A stretch of DNA of 64,000 nucleotides from Streptomyces sp. TLI_235 (lineage in GTDB: Bacteria > Actinomycetota > Actinomycetes > Streptomycetales > Streptomycetaceae). The notes under the pieces were generated by a model that saw only the letters and a list, made by a program, of their open reading frames with translations, made no database searches and was not told where the DNA came from. Position numbers and translations under genes: made by a program. Within the stretch, counting starts at the first letter, position 1. The number at the start of each line of letters is the position of its first letter. Where the stretch lies: the NCBI GenBank assembly GCA_002300355.1, contig NSGV01000001.1, positions 2,728,001-2,792,000 of the forward strand. Direction: 5' to 3'. Positions 52,851 to 62,346 of this stretch are shown here, in pieces.

Positions 52851-55202
52851 GTGACACCGCTCGGCCCCACGCCAGAAAGCTCCACCACCGCCCTGCCCGC
52901 CACCTTCCGGGCGGGCGCCGGCACGTCCGCGCCCGCCCGCCGGGCCCGGGCTGCCAAGCGGCGCGAGCCCGTGGCGCCGCCGCGGTCCGGCCCGCCGACC
53001 TCCGCTCCGCTGCGGCTTCCGGAGGCGCCGCTGCCGCCCGCCGAGGTGGACCGGCTGGTCTCCGGCGTGCACCACGACCCGCACGCCCTGCTCGGCGCGC
53101 ACGCCACCCTGGAGGGCACCGCGATCCGGGTGCTGCGCCCGTTCGCGGAGCGGGTCTTGGTGGTGACGGAGCACGGCCCGGCGGAGCTGACCCACCAGCA
53201 GTCCGGTCTGTTCACCGGGCTGCTGGTGGGCCGCGAGTTCCCGGCGTACCGGCTGGAGGTGACCTACCCGGGTGGCGCACCGCTGGAGCAGGAGGACGGC
53301 TACCGGGCGGCGCCCACCCTCGGCGAGCTCGACCTGCACCTGATCTCGGAGGGCCGGCACGAGCAGCTGTGGCAGGCGCTCGGCAGCCACGTCCGCGAGG
53401 TCGGCGGGGTGGCCGGCACCTCCTTCGCGGTCTGGGCGCCGAACGCGGTCGGGGTCCGGCTGGTCGGCGACTTCAACCACTGGGACGGCACCGGCCACCC
53501 GATGCGCTCGCTCGGCTCCTCGGGCATCTGGGAGCTGTTCGTCCCCGGCCTCGCCGAGGGCGCCACCTACAAGTACGAGATCCGCACCCGGCAGGGCTGG
53601 GTGCTGCAGAAGGCCGACCCGCTGGCCCGCGCCGCCCAGTGCCCGCCGGAGACCGCGTCGGTCGTGCACACCTCCGACTTCACCTGGGGCGACGCCGACT
53701 GGATGGCCCGGCGGGCCGGGACCGTGCACCACAAGGCGCCGATGTCGGTCTACGAGCTCCACCTGGCCTCCTGGCGGCCGGACCTGACGAGCTACCGCGA
53801 GATCGCCGAGGAGCTGCCCGGCTACCTCGCGGGCCTCGGCTTCACCCACGTCGAGTTCATGCCGGTGATGGAGCACCCGTTCGGCGGCTCCTGGGGCTAC
53901 CAGGTCACCGGCTTCTACGCGCCGACCGCCCGGCTCGGCGGCCCGGACGACTTCAAGTACCTGGTGGACGCGCTGCACCGGGCCGGCATCGGCGTGATCG
54001 TCGACTGGGTGCCCGCGCACTTCCCGAAGGACGACTTCGGCCTGGCCCGTTTCGACGGCGAGCCGCTGTACGAGCCGGCCGACCCGCTGCGGGCCGAGCA
54101 CCCGGACTGGGGCACCCTGGAGTTCGACTACGGCCGCACCGAGGTGCGGAACTTCCTGGTCGCCAACGCGGTGTACTGGTGCGAGGAGTTCCACGTCGAC
54201 GGCCTGCGGGTGGACGCCGTCGCCTCGATGCTCTACCTCGACTACTCCCGCGAGGGCGGCGCCTGGTCGCCGAACGTCTTCGGCGGCCGGGAGAACCTCG
54301 ACGCCGCCTCGTTCCTTCAGGAAATGAACGCGACGGTGTACCGCCGCTGCCCCGGCGTGCTCACCATCGCCGAGGAGTCGACCGCGTGGGACGGCGTCAC
54401 CCGCCCCACCGACAGCGGCGGCCTCGGCTTCGGTCTGAAGTGGAACATGGGCTGGATGCACGACTCGCTGGTGTACATGTCCAAGGAGCCGGTGCACCGG
54501 AAGTACCACCACAACGAGATGACCTTCTCGATGGTGTACGCCTATTCCGAGAACTACATCCTGCCGATCTCGCACGACGAGGTGGTGCACGGCAAGCAGG
54601 CGCTGGTCGCCAAGATGCCCGGCGACTGGTGGCAGCAGCGGGCCAACCACCGGGCGTACCTGGGCTTCATGTGGGCCCACCCGGGCAAGCAACTGCTCTT
54701 CATGGGCCAGGAGTTCGCGCAGGGCGCCGAGTGGGACCACGAGCACGGCCCGCAGTGGTGGGTGCTCGCGGACGACTGGCCGGCCGCGGCGGACCACCTC
54801 GGCGTCCGGCGGCTGGTCGGCGAGCTCAACCGCACCTACCGCGCCACCCCGGCGCTCTGGGAGCAGGACACCGTCCCGGCCGGCTTCCGCTGGCTGGACG
54901 GCGGCGCCGCCGACGACAACGTGCTCTCCTTCGTCCGGTACGCCGTCGACGGCACCCCGCTGATCGCGGTCTGCAACTTCTCCCCGGTGGTCCGGCACGG
55001 CTTCCGGGTCGGCCTGCCGAAGCTGCCCGGCGGCGACCAGCTGTGGGAGGAGGCGCTGAACACCGACGCCGAGGAGTACGGCGGCAGCGGCATCGGCAAC
55101 TCCCACCCCGTCAAGGCCGAGGCCACCGCCTGGAACGGCCAGGACCGCAGCGCCGAGCTGGTTCTCCCGCCGCTCTCCACCCTCTGGCTCCGCCCGGCCT
55201 GA
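52851..55202 (+). CDS. glgB: 1,4-alpha-glucan branching enzyme GlgB
   Basis: Introduces alpha-1,6 branches into the GlgE product. 783 residues: a ~55-residue Ala/Pro-rich N-terminal tail, N1 domain (VDRLVSGVHHDPHALLGAH), CBM48 (FAVWAPNAVGVRLVGDFNHWDG), GH13_9 barrel with GVIVDWVPAHFPKD, nucleophile in VDGLRVDAVASMLYLDY, acid/base TIAEESTAW, ISHDEVVHGKQAL, and a C-terminal beta domain. GTG start behind AGGAGGA. Last gene of glgE-treS-mak-glgB; a terminator follows. Confidence 0.97.
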   Translation: MTPLGPTPESSTTALPATFRAGAGTSAPARRARAAKRREPVAPPRSGPPTSAPLRLPEAPLPPAEVDRLVSGVHHDPHALLGAHATLEGTAIRVLRPFAERVLVVTEHGPAELTHQQSGLFTGLLVGREFPAYRLEVTYPGGAPLEQEDGYRAAPTLGELDLHLISEGRHEQLWQALGSHVREVGGVAGTSFAVWAPNAVGVRLVGDFNHWDGTGHPMRSLGSSGIWELFVPGLAEGATYKYEIRTRQGWVLQKADPLARAAQCPPETASVVHTSDFTWGDADWMARRAGTVHHKAPMSVYELHLASWRPDLTSYREIAEELPGYLAGLGFTHVEFMPVMEHPFGGSWGYQVTGFYAPTARLGGPDDFKYLVDALHRAGIGVIVDWVPAHFPKDDFGLARFDGEPLYEPADPLRAEHPDWGTLEFDYGRTEVRNFLVANAVYWCEEFHVDGLRVDAVASMLYLDYSREGGAWSPNVFGGRENLDAASFLQEMNATVYRRCPGVLTIAEESTAWDGVTRPTDSGGLGFGLKWNMGWMHDSLVYMSKEPVHRKYHHNEMTFSMVYAYSENYILPISHDEVVHGKQALVAKMPGDWWQQRANHRAYLGFMWAHPGKQLLFMGQEFAQGAEWDHEHGPQWWVLADDWPAAADHLGVRRLVGELNRTYRATPALWEQDTVPAGFRWLDGGAADDNVLSFVRYAVDGTPLIAVCNFSPVVRHGFRVGLPKLPGGDQLWEEALNTDAEEYGGSGIGNSHPVKAEATAWNGQDRSAELVLPPLSTLWLRPA

Positions 55203-55222
55203 CGGCTCCGTCACCGGTACCG

Positions 55223-55249
55223 AGGCCCCGGGGCGCCGCCCCGGGGCCT
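55223..55249 (+). terminator. Terminator of the GlgE operon
   Basis: AGGCCCCGGGGC-GCC-GCCCCGGGGCCT, a perfect 12-bp stem and 3-nt loop, 20 nt after glgB. Confidence 0.8.
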
Positions 55250-55344
55250 TCGTGTGCCCGTCCCGGGCCGACCACGTGGGACCACTTGTGCCCGGGTAAG
55301 GTCGACAGTGACCGCTTCCCGGACGGCAGGACGGAGTGAGCCGC

Positions 55345-57474
55345 GTGGCGCGCAGCGTGTACGTGACCGGCATCGACCGGGGGGACGGCCGGCAGGCCGT
55401 CGAACTCGGGGTCATGGAACTGCTGGCCCGCCAGGTGGACACGGTCGGCGTCTTCCGGCCGCTGGTGCACGCGGAGGACGGCGAGAAGGGCTCCGACCAC
55501 GTCGTCGAGCTGCTGCGCTCCCGCTACCGGGTCGAGCTCCCGGCGGACGACCTGTACGGCCTCGGCTACGAGGAGGCGGCCGCCCTGCAGGCCGCGCACG
55601 GCCAGGACGAACTGGTGTCGGTGCTGGTCGACCGGTTCCGGGCGGTGGAGCGGCGCTGCCAGGCGGTGCTGGTGCTGGGCACCGACTTCGCGGGCACCAA
55701 CATCCCGGACGAGCTGGCCTTCAACGCCCGGCTCGCCAACGAGTTCGGCGCCTGGGTGCTGCCGGTGGTCGGCGGCCAGGACGAGGACCCGCAGGCGGTG
55801 GTGGCGGAGGTCCGCAACGCCCACCGGGCCTACACCGACCTCGGCTGCTCGGCCCTGGCGATGATCGCCAACCGGGTCGCGCCCGCGGCGAAGCAGCGGA
55901 TCCTGCGGACGCTCGGCGAGAAGCTTCCGGTGCCGGTGTACGTGATCCCCGAGGAGCCCTCGCTGTCGGCGCCGACCGTGGCACAGCTGGTCGAGGCGAC
56001 CGGCGCCGAGGTGCTGCTGGGCGACGCCGCCGGTCTGGCCCGGGACGTGCGCTCCTTCGTCTTCGGCGGCGCGATGCTGCCGACCTTCCTCACCGCGCTG
56101 ACCGAGGGCGCCCTGGTGGTGACCCCGGGCGACCGGGCGGACCTGCTGATCGGTGCACTGGCCGCGCACGCGGCGGGGGCGCCGCCGATCGCCGGGGTGC
56201 TGCTCACCCTGGGGCAGCACCCGGGGGCGAACGTGCTGGCGCTGGCGGCCCGGCTGGCGCCCGGGACGCCGGTCGCGATGGTGCCGGAGGGCAGCTGGCT
56301 GACCGCGGCCGCGCTCACCCATCTGGAGGGCCGGATCGGCCCGGACGGCCACCGCAAGGCGGAGACCGCCCTCGGCCTGTTCGAACTCCACGTGGACACC
56401 GTGGAGTTGACCAAGCGGATCGAGCTGTCGCGGTCCGAGCGGGTGACCCCGATGATGTTCGAGCACGCGCTGCTGGAGCGGGCCCGCGCCGAGCGCCGGC
56501 ACATCGTGCTGCCGGAGGGCACCGAGGAGCGGGTGCTGCGGGCCGCCGAGGTGCTGCTGCGCCGCAACATCTGCGACCTGACCCTGCTGGGCGAGCCGGA
56601 CGCGGTGCAGCGGCGGGCGGCCTCGCTGGGTCTGGAGCTGCCGCACCCGGAGGAGGCCGCGGACCGGGCCCGGCTGCGGATCGTCGACCCGGCGACCAGC
56701 CCGCTGCGCGAGGGCTTCGCCGAGCTGTACGCGAGGGCGCGGGCGCACAAGGGCATGACCCTGGAGCGCGCCCTGGACGTGGTCACCGACGTGTCGTACT
56801 TCGGCACCCTGATGGTGCAGGAGGGCATTGCCGACGGCATGGTGTCCGGCGCGGTGCACTCGACCGCGGCGACCATCCGGCCGGCCTTCGAGGTGATCAA
56901 GACCGCGCCGGGTGCGGCGATCGTCTCCTCGGTGTTCTTCATGTGCCTGGCCGACCGGGTGCTGGTGTACGGCGACTGCGCGGTGAACCCGGATCCGGAC
57001 GCCCGGCAGCTGGCCGACATCGCCGTGCAGTCCGCGGAGACCGCCGCGCAGTTCGGGGTGGAGCCGCGGGTCGCGATGCTGTCGTACTCGACCGGCACCT
57101 CGGGTTCGGGCGCGGACGTGGACAAGGTGCGGGAGGCGACCGCGATCCTCCGCCGCGAGCGGCCGGACCTCCTGGTCGAGGGCCCGATCCAGTACGACGC
57201 GGCGGTGGACCCGCACGTCGCGGCGACCAAGCTGCCGGGCTCGGCGGTGGCCGGCCGGGCCACCGTGCTGGTCTTCCCGGACCTCAACACCGGCAACAAC
57301 ACCTACAAGGCGGTGCAGCGCTCGGCTGGCGCGGTGGCGGTCGGCCCGGTGCTGCAGGGCCTGCGCAAGCCGGTGAACGACCTGTCCCGCGGCGCGCTCG
57401 TCGAGGACATCGTCAACACGGTCGCGATCACCGCCATCCAGTCGCAGCGTCCCGTCGAAGGAGCCGAGCAGTGA
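55345..57474 (+). CDS. pta: Phosphate acetyltransferase
   Basis: Converts acetyl-CoA and phosphate to acetyl phosphate. About 709 residues, the long form: N-terminal P-loop-less BioD/CobQ-like domain (RSVYVTGIDRGDGRQAVELG), DRTGG-type regulatory domain, and C-terminal PTA_PTB domain (RIELSRSERVTPMMFEHALLERA; STGTSGSGADVDKV; GPIQYDAAVDP; FPDLNTGNNTYKAVQRSA). GTG 55345 has GGAG at ideal spacing and matches where relatives start; GTG 55336 is an alternative. Overlaps ackA by 4 nt. Confidence 0.95.
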   Translation: MARSVYVTGIDRGDGRQAVELGVMELLARQVDTVGVFRPLVHAEDGEKGSDHVVELLRSRYRVELPADDLYGLGYEEAAALQAAHGQDELVSVLVDRFRAVERRCQAVLVLGTDFAGTNIPDELAFNARLANEFGAWVLPVVGGQDEDPQAVVAEVRNAHRAYTDLGCSALAMIANRVAPAAKQRILRTLGEKLPVPVYVIPEEPSLSAPTVAQLVEATGAEVLLGDAAGLARDVRSFVFGGAMLPTFLTALTEGALVVTPGDRADLLIGALAAHAAGAPPIAGVLLTLGQHPGANVLALAARLAPGTPVAMVPEGSWLTAAALTHLEGRIGPDGHRKAETALGLFELHVDTVELTKRIELSRSERVTPMMFEHALLERARAERRHIVLPEGTEERVLRAAEVLLRRNICDLTLLGEPDAVQRRAASLGLELPHPEEAADRARLRIVDPATSPLREGFAELYARARAHKGMTLERALDVVTDVSYFGTLMVQEGIADGMVSGAVHSTAATIRPAFEVIKTAPGAAIVSSVFFMCLADRVLVYGDCAVNPDPDARQLADIAVQSAETAAQFGVEPRVAMLSYSTGTSGSGADVDKVREATAILRRERPDLLVEGPIQYDAAVDPHVAATKLPGSAVAGRATVLVFPDLNTGNNTYKAVQRSAGAVAVGPVLQGLRKPVNDLSRGALVEDIVNTVAITAIQSQRPVEGAEQ

Positions 57475-58679
57475 CCGAAGGAACGCTGGTCCTCGTCCTG
57501 AACGCGGGGTCCTCCTCCGTGAAGTACCAGCTCATCGACATGCTGGACGGCTCCCGTCCGGCCGCCGGGCTGGTGGAGCGGATCGGCGAGGCGAACGGGC
57601 GGCTGGTGCACACGCCGGCCGCCGGGGAGCGGCGCGAGCGGCTGCGGGTGTTCGCCGACCACGCCGAGGCGCTCGCCGCGGTCGCGGAGGAGCTCGCCGC
57701 GGACGGCCTGGGGCTGGACTCCCCTGACCTGGCCGCGATCGGCCACCGGGTGGTGCACGGCGGTCAGCGGTTCGCGGCGCCGACGCTGATCGACGACGAG
57801 GTGGTGGCGGAGATCCGCCGGCTGATCCCGGTGGCGCCGCTGCACAACCCGGCGAACATCATGGGCATCGAGGTGGCCCGCGCGCTCCGGCCGGACCTGC
57901 CGCAGGTCGCCGTCTTCGACACCGCCTTCCACACCACGGTGCCGGAGGCCGCCGCCCGGTACGCGATCGACCGGAAGACGGCCGAGCAGCACCGGGTGCG
58001 GCGGTACGGCTTCCACGGCACCTCGCACCAGTACGTCTCCCGGGCGGCGGCCCGGCTGCTCGGCCGCGACCCGGTGGAGCTGAACGTGATCGTGCTGCAC
58101 CTCGGCAACGGGGCCTCGGCCTCGGCGGTGACCGGCGGGGTCTGCGTGGAGACGTCGATGGGCCTGACCCCGCTGGAGGGCCTGGTCATGGGCACCCGCT
58201 CGGGCGACGCGGATCCGGGCCTGGTCTTCCACCTGCACCGGGTGGGCGGCCTGACGATCGATGAGATCGACGACCTGCTGAACCGTCGCAGCGGTCTGAT
58301 CGGGCTGTGCGGGGACAACGACATGCGCGAGGTGCTGCGCCGGGCCGAGGAGGGCGACGAGGACGCGCAGCTCGCCTTCGACGTGTACGTGCACCGGCTG
58401 CGCAAGTACATCGGGGCGTACTACGCGGTGCTGGGGCGGGTGGACGCGGTGGTGTTCACCGCCGGGGTGGGCGAGAACGCGGCGCCCGTCCGGGCGGCGG
58501 CCTGCGCGGGGCTGTCGGCGCTGGGCATCGAGGTGGACCCGGCGCTGAACGCGGTCCGCTCGGGTGCGGCGCGGGTGATCTCGCCGGAGCACGCGCGGGT
58601 GACGGTGGCGGTGGTGCCCACCGACGAGGAGCTGGAGATCGCCCGCCAGGCCTTCGCGCTGGTGCACGACGACATTTGA
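57471..58679 (+). CDS. ackA: Acetate kinase
   Basis: Forms ATP and acetate from acetyl phosphate (reversible). 402 residues: LVLVLNAGSSSVKYQ with the metal-ligand Asn, GHRVVHGG with substrate Arg, VFDTAFHTT with the catalytic Asp, RYGFHGTSHQYVS, LGNGASASAV, SMGLTPLEGLVMGTRSGD, and the ATP-binding TAGVGENA near the C-terminus. GTG start in GTGA overlap with pta: coupled translation, the usual pta-ackA unit for acetate overflow and uptake. A weak CATCCCG/CGGGATG hairpin (58685-58714) follows. Confidence 0.97.
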   Translation: MTEGTLVLVLNAGSSSVKYQLIDMLDGSRPAAGLVERIGEANGRLVHTPAAGERRERLRVFADHAEALAAVAEELAADGLGLDSPDLAAIGHRVVHGGQRFAAPTLIDDEVVAEIRRLIPVAPLHNPANIMGIEVARALRPDLPQVAVFDTAFHTTVPEAAARYAIDRKTAEQHRVRRYGFHGTSHQYVSRAAARLLGRDPVELNVIVLHLGNGASASAVTGGVCVETSMGLTPLEGLVMGTRSGDADPGLVFHLHRVGGLTIDEIDDLLNRRSGLIGLCGDNDMREVLRRAEEGDEDAQLAFDVYVHRLRKYIGAYYAVLGRVDAVVFTAGVGENAAPVRAAACAGLSALGIEVDPALNAVRSGAARVISPEHARVTVAVVPTDEELEIARQAFALVHDDI

Positions 58680-58767
58680 GATGACATCCCGTCAGCGTCC
58701 CACCCTTCGGGATGGTTCGTTGACGATTTCTCCCGATTCGGGCGCCATGCACCGATAAACCGAACGG

Positions 58768-58784
58768 ATAGACTGACGGATATG
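58768..58784 (+). promoter_or_regulatory. Leaderless promoter of pyk (candidate)
   Basis: TAGACT at 58769-58774 lies exactly 7 nt before the pyk ATG (58782), and no ribosome site is present in between, so the transcript probably starts at the ATG. A TTGACG lies far upstream at 58720, too distant to be its -35 box. Confidence 0.5.
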
Positions 58785-60212
58785 CGCCGAGCGAAAATTG
58801 TCTGCACCCTGGGTCCGGCGACGGACTCCTACGAACAGCTGAAGGCCATCGTCGAAGCGGGCATGAACGTCGCCCGACTCAACATGAGCCACGGCTCCCA
58901 CGCGGAGCACGAGGAGCGGTACCGCAAGGTCCGCCAGGTGTCCGAGGACACCGGCCGCACCATCGGTGTGCTGGCCGACCTGCAGGGCCCGAAGATCCGG
59001 CTGGCCACCTTCGCCAACGGACCGGTGACCGTCGACAACGGCGACACCTTCACGATCACCACCGAGGATGTGCCCGGGGACCAGCACATCTGCGGCACCA
59101 CCTACAAGGGCCTGCCCGGCGACGTGAAGCCCGGCGACCCGATCCTGATCAACGACGGCGTCATCGCCCTGGAGGTCGTCAGCGTCGACGGCCCGCGGGT
59201 GAAGACCGTGGTGGTCGAGGGCGGCGTGCTCTCGAACAACAAGGGCATCAACCTGCCCGGCGCGGCCGTCAACGTGCCCGCCCTCTCCGAGAAGGACAAG
59301 GACGACCTGCGGTTCGCCCTCCAGCTGGGCGTCGACATGGTCGCGCTGTCCTTCGTGCGCAACGCGGCCGACATCGACGACGTCCACAAGGTGATGGACG
59401 AGATCGGCATCCGCGTCCCGGTCATCGCGAAGATCGAGAAGCCGCAGGCCGTCGAGGCCATGGAGGAGATCGTCCTCGCCTTCGACGCGATCATGGTGGC
59501 CCGCGGCGACCTGGCCGTCGAGTACCCGCTGGAGCGGGTGCCGCTGGTGCAGAAGCAGCTGATCACCCTGGCCCGCCGCAACGCCAAGCCGGTGATCGTC
59601 GCCACCCAGATGATGGAGTCGATGATCCACGCATCGCGGCCGACCCGCGCCGAGGTGTCCGACGTCGCCAACGCCATCCTGGACGGCACCGACGCGGTCA
59701 TGCTGTCCGCGGAGTCCAGCGTCGGCAAGTACCCGGTCGAGACGGTCAGGACCATGAGCCGGATCGCCGAGAAGGCCGAGGAGGAACTGCTCTCGCAGGG
59801 CCTCCAGCCGCTGAACCCGGGCCGCAAGCCGCGCACCCAGGGCGGCTCGATCGCCCGTGCCGCGTGCGAGCTCGGCGACTTCCTGAACGGCAAGGCCCTG
59901 GTCGCGTTCACCAAGTCCGGTGACACCGCCCGCCGCCTGTCCCGCTACCGCTCGCCGATCCCGGTGATCGCGTTCACCCCGGACGCCGCCACCCGCAACC
60001 AGCTCTCGCTCAGCTGGGGCGTCGAGGCGTACGTGACCGAGCAGGTCGAGACCACCGACGAGATGGTGCAGCAGGTCGACCGCGAGCTGCTGCGCCTGAA
60101 CCGCCTCGCCGGGGGCGACACCGTGATCGTCACCGCCGGTTCGCCCCCCGGCGTCCCCGGCAACACCAACATGGTCCAGGTCCACCACCTGGGCAGCCGC
60201 GACGGCCACTGA
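58782..60212 (+). CDS. pyk: Pyruvate kinase
   Basis: Last ATP-yielding step of glycolysis, PEP to pyruvate. 476 residues: RRAKIVCTLGPATDS, ARLNMSHGSH with the conserved Arg, LADLQGPKIRL, VIAKIEKPQAVE with the catalytic Lys, IMVARGDLAVEYPLE metal/phosphate site, TQMMESMI, MLSAESSVGKYPVE, and the C-terminal regulatory domain (ALVAFTKSGDTARRLS). It follows pta-ackA by about 100 nt but seems to have its own leaderless promoter. A strong terminator follows. Confidence 0.97.
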   Translation: MRRAKIVCTLGPATDSYEQLKAIVEAGMNVARLNMSHGSHAEHEERYRKVRQVSEDTGRTIGVLADLQGPKIRLATFANGPVTVDNGDTFTITTEDVPGDQHICGTTYKGLPGDVKPGDPILINDGVIALEVVSVDGPRVKTVVVEGGVLSNNKGINLPGAAVNVPALSEKDKDDLRFALQLGVDMVALSFVRNAADIDDVHKVMDEIGIRVPVIAKIEKPQAVEAMEEIVLAFDAIMVARGDLAVEYPLERVPLVQKQLITLARRNAKPVIVATQMMESMIHASRPTRAEVSDVANAILDGTDAVMLSAESSVGKYPVETVRTMSRIAEKAEEELLSQGLQPLNPGRKPRTQGGSIARAACELGDFLNGKALVAFTKSGDTARRLSRYRSPIPVIAFTPDAATRNQLSLSWGVEAYVTEQVETTDEMVQQVDRELLRLNRLAGGDTVIVTAGSPPGVPGNTNMVQVHHLGSRDGH

Positions 60213-60226
60213 CACCCGGCGCACAC

Positions 60227-60275
60227 CGCCCGCGGGGCGGCCCTCTCCGACGAGGAGGGGGCCGCCCCGCGGGCG
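60227..60275 (+). terminator. Very strong terminator after pyk
   Basis: CGCCCGCGGGGCGGCC and its complement form a perfect 16-bp stem, continued by CTCTCC/GGAGGG-type pairing, 14 nt past the stop. Confidence 0.8.
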
Positions 60276-60402
60276 TTCCGGGCGGCCGGGGTCGTGGCAG
60301 GTGTCGGCGGAGGCGCGGTCGGCGCGGCCGGGGGAACGCCGACGGCCCGGCCGGAGGAGTCCGGCCGGGCCGTGCGGGTGCGGTGCGGTGCGGTGCGGCG
60401 GC

Positions 60403-61641
60403 TCAGCCGTCGTACGGCTGGTCGTCGTTGAACAGGTGCATACCCGGGATCTTCAGGGTGCCGCCGAACTGGCCGGCCTGGACGGCCTTGGCCTTGTCCA
60501 GGGTGATGTCCAGCGGGATGGGCACGCTGCCGATCAGGTCCCAGAGCCACTTGGGCAGGGTGTCCGGGGTGAGGGTGATCTCGCCCAGGTCGATCGGGAT
60601 GGGCAGGCCGTAGATCGCCGAGAGGTGGCCGGAGAGGCTCTCCACGTACATGGTGATCGGGCCGTTGCGCATGGTCGAGGTGGTGCCGGGCGCGGCCTGC
60701 ACGTGGAAGGTCTTGCCCTTCACCTCGATCGTCGACATGTCGAGATCGCCGATGTCCACCGAGGCGGTGGTGAACTTCAGGACGCGCTTGCTGCCGGTCG
60801 GCGTCTTCACGTCGTACACGCCGTTGAAGACCGAGCCGTGCAGGGCGAGCTTGCTGGAGTGCAGCGTCCAGTTCTGCTCGGGCACCACGTCGCCCTTCGG
60901 CGCCGCCTTGGCCTTCTCCTTGCTGGTGTCGACCAGGCAGTTCGGGCCGGTGGCCGAGGGCGAGGGGGTGGCGGACGGGCTCGCCGGGGCGGCCGCGGAG
61001 CTGCCGGCCGTGGTCGGCGCGCTCGGCGAGGCGGTGGCCCGCGGCACGACGGTGGCGCTCGTGGTCACCGTCGGGTGCGCGGTCGGGGCCGGGGTGGTCG
61101 CCGGCTTGCCGGTCGCGCTCGGGGTCGGCGTGGGCGTCGGCGTGGACCCGCCCGGGTGGAAGATCCCGTCCAGGATGTCGCCGATCAGGTCGTGCGAGCC
61201 GGCCGCGCCGGCGGTCGGCGTGGCCGAGGCGCTCGGAGCGGGCTGTGCGGCCTGGGGCTGCGCGGCGACGTCGGGCTTGGCCGCGGTGGCCGTGGCGGTC
61301 GGGACGGGCAGCTTCACCGCCGACGGCGAGGCCGTCGGGGCGGGCTTCTTGGTGGCCGGCGCCTTGACGGTCGCGGTCGGCGCGGGCAGGACCTTGATCT
61401 CGCTCTTGGGGACGGGCGTCTCCTCGAGCACGGTGTCCGGCGCGCTGGCGCACGGCTTGTCCGACTGGGTGTCGGCCACGGCGAGCGTGGTCGGCGTGTA
61501 GGCGGCGCCGACCAGCATGGCGGTCGGCACGGCGGCGATCGCCATGACCCGGCCGCGGATCCGCCTGCGGACGCTCGTCCGCGGAGCGGCGTGGCGCGGC
61601 CCGGGCACGGACGCGGCGGTGGAATCGTCCCGGTCGGTCAC
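60403..61641 (-). CDS. Secreted or membrane-anchored Pro/Thr/Ala-rich protein of unknown function (DUF6230/DUF6114-associated)
   Basis: A 412-residue protein with one hydrophobic segment (about 32-56, AIAAVPTAMLVGAA) acting as signal anchor, a long Pro/Thr/Ala/Ser-rich, probably disordered spacer (about 75-255), and a globular C-terminus (from NWTLHSSKLALHGSVFNGVYDV to the end) that resembles the beta-rich DUF6230 protein of the same operon in tone: hydrophobic, with THxV-like strands and GGTLKIPGMHLF. Probably a surface protein on a wall-spanning stalk. GTG start in GTGA overlap with the DUF6114 gene. Function unknown. Confidence 0.8.
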   Translation of the reverse strand: MTDRDDSTAASVPGPRHAAPRTSVRRRIRGRVMAIAAVPTAMLVGAAYTPTTLAVADTQSDKPCASAPDTVLEETPVPKSEIKVLPAPTATVKAPATKKPAPTASPSAVKLPVPTATATAAKPDVAAQPQAAQPAPSASATPTAGAAGSHDLIGDILDGIFHPGGSTPTPTPTPSATGKPATTPAPTAHPTVTTSATVVPRATASPSAPTTAGSSAAAPASPSATPSPSATGPNCLVDTSKEKAKAAPKGDVVPEQNWTLHSSKLALHGSVFNGVYDVKTPTGSKRVLKFTTASVDIGDLDMSTIEVKGKTFHVQAAPGTTSTMRNGPITMYVESLSGHLSAIYGLPIPIDLGEITLTPDTLPKWLWDLIGSVPIPLDITLDKAKAVQAGQFGGTLKIPGMHLFNDDQPYDG

Positions 61642-62213
61642 CGCGGCTCCTGCGGATCTGCGGCGGGCGCGGCGCTGTCGGCCGCCTCCGCAGGGGTCTG
61701 CTGGGCCGGCAGCAGCGGCTGGGTGGTCTCCGCCGGGGCCTCGGCTGCGTACTCGGCCGTGGCCGCCTCGGCGGCGCCCTCATCGGCGGACAGGTCCGCC
61801 GCGGCGGCCGGCTTGAGCGGCGCCCAGGCCATCAGCAGGCCGCCGGCCATCAGGCCGAGGACCAGGCCGAAGCCGAAGCCGCCCAGGTTGGAGACCGGGA
61901 TCGAGATGAGCGCGAGCAGCGTGGTCGCCACGCCGCAGAAGATCCGCACCAGCGGCTGGAACCACGCGGTCAGGCCGAGGCAGATCATCAGGACACCGAT
62001 GATCAGCGAGCCGGCGCCCGCGGTGGTGGCCATCGACACGGTCATGCCGCTGAGGTTGAGCTTGGCGTACGGGAAGTACAGGATGGGCAGGCCGGCGATC
62101 ATGGCCAGCAGGCCGCCCCAGAAGGGCCGCGTGCGGCGCCAGTTGCGGAACCGCAGCCGCAGGTTGATGCCGCCGTCGTGCTCGGGCCACGCCTGGGCAG
62201 TTGCGCTGGACAC
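61638..62213 (-). CDS. DUF6114 membrane protein
   Basis: A 191-residue protein with a basic N-terminus (RLRFRNWRRTRPFWGG), four TM helices (about residues 31-52, 62-82, 88-108, 112-132) and an Ala/Glu-rich cytoplasmic or external tail of ~55 residues. GTG 62213 follows GAGGAG; longer in-frame starts up to 62378 would run into the upstream gene region. Middle gene of DUF6230-DUF6114-Pro/Thr-rich protein, a recurrent trio in streptomycetes. No biochemical function known to me. Confidence 0.85.
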   Translation of the reverse strand: MSSATAQAWPEHDGGINLRLRFRNWRRTRPFWGGLLAMIAGLPILYFPYAKLNLSGMTVSMATTAGAGSLIIGVLMICLGLTAWFQPLVRIFCGVATTLLALISIPVSNLGGFGFGLVLGLMAGGLLMAWAPLKPAAAADLSADEGAAEAATAEYAAEAPAETTQPLLPAQQTPAEAADSAAPAADPQEPR

Positions 62214-62346
62214 GATGCAACTCCTCGATGGTTCGCTGCGAGGTGGAGAGAACTCCTGAGCGGCGGCCGGGAGGGGCTGCTGCCCCACCCCGGCCGCGGG
62301 AGATCCGTCGGGACGGCGCGCCGTGCGGCGCACCGTCAGACGAGGA

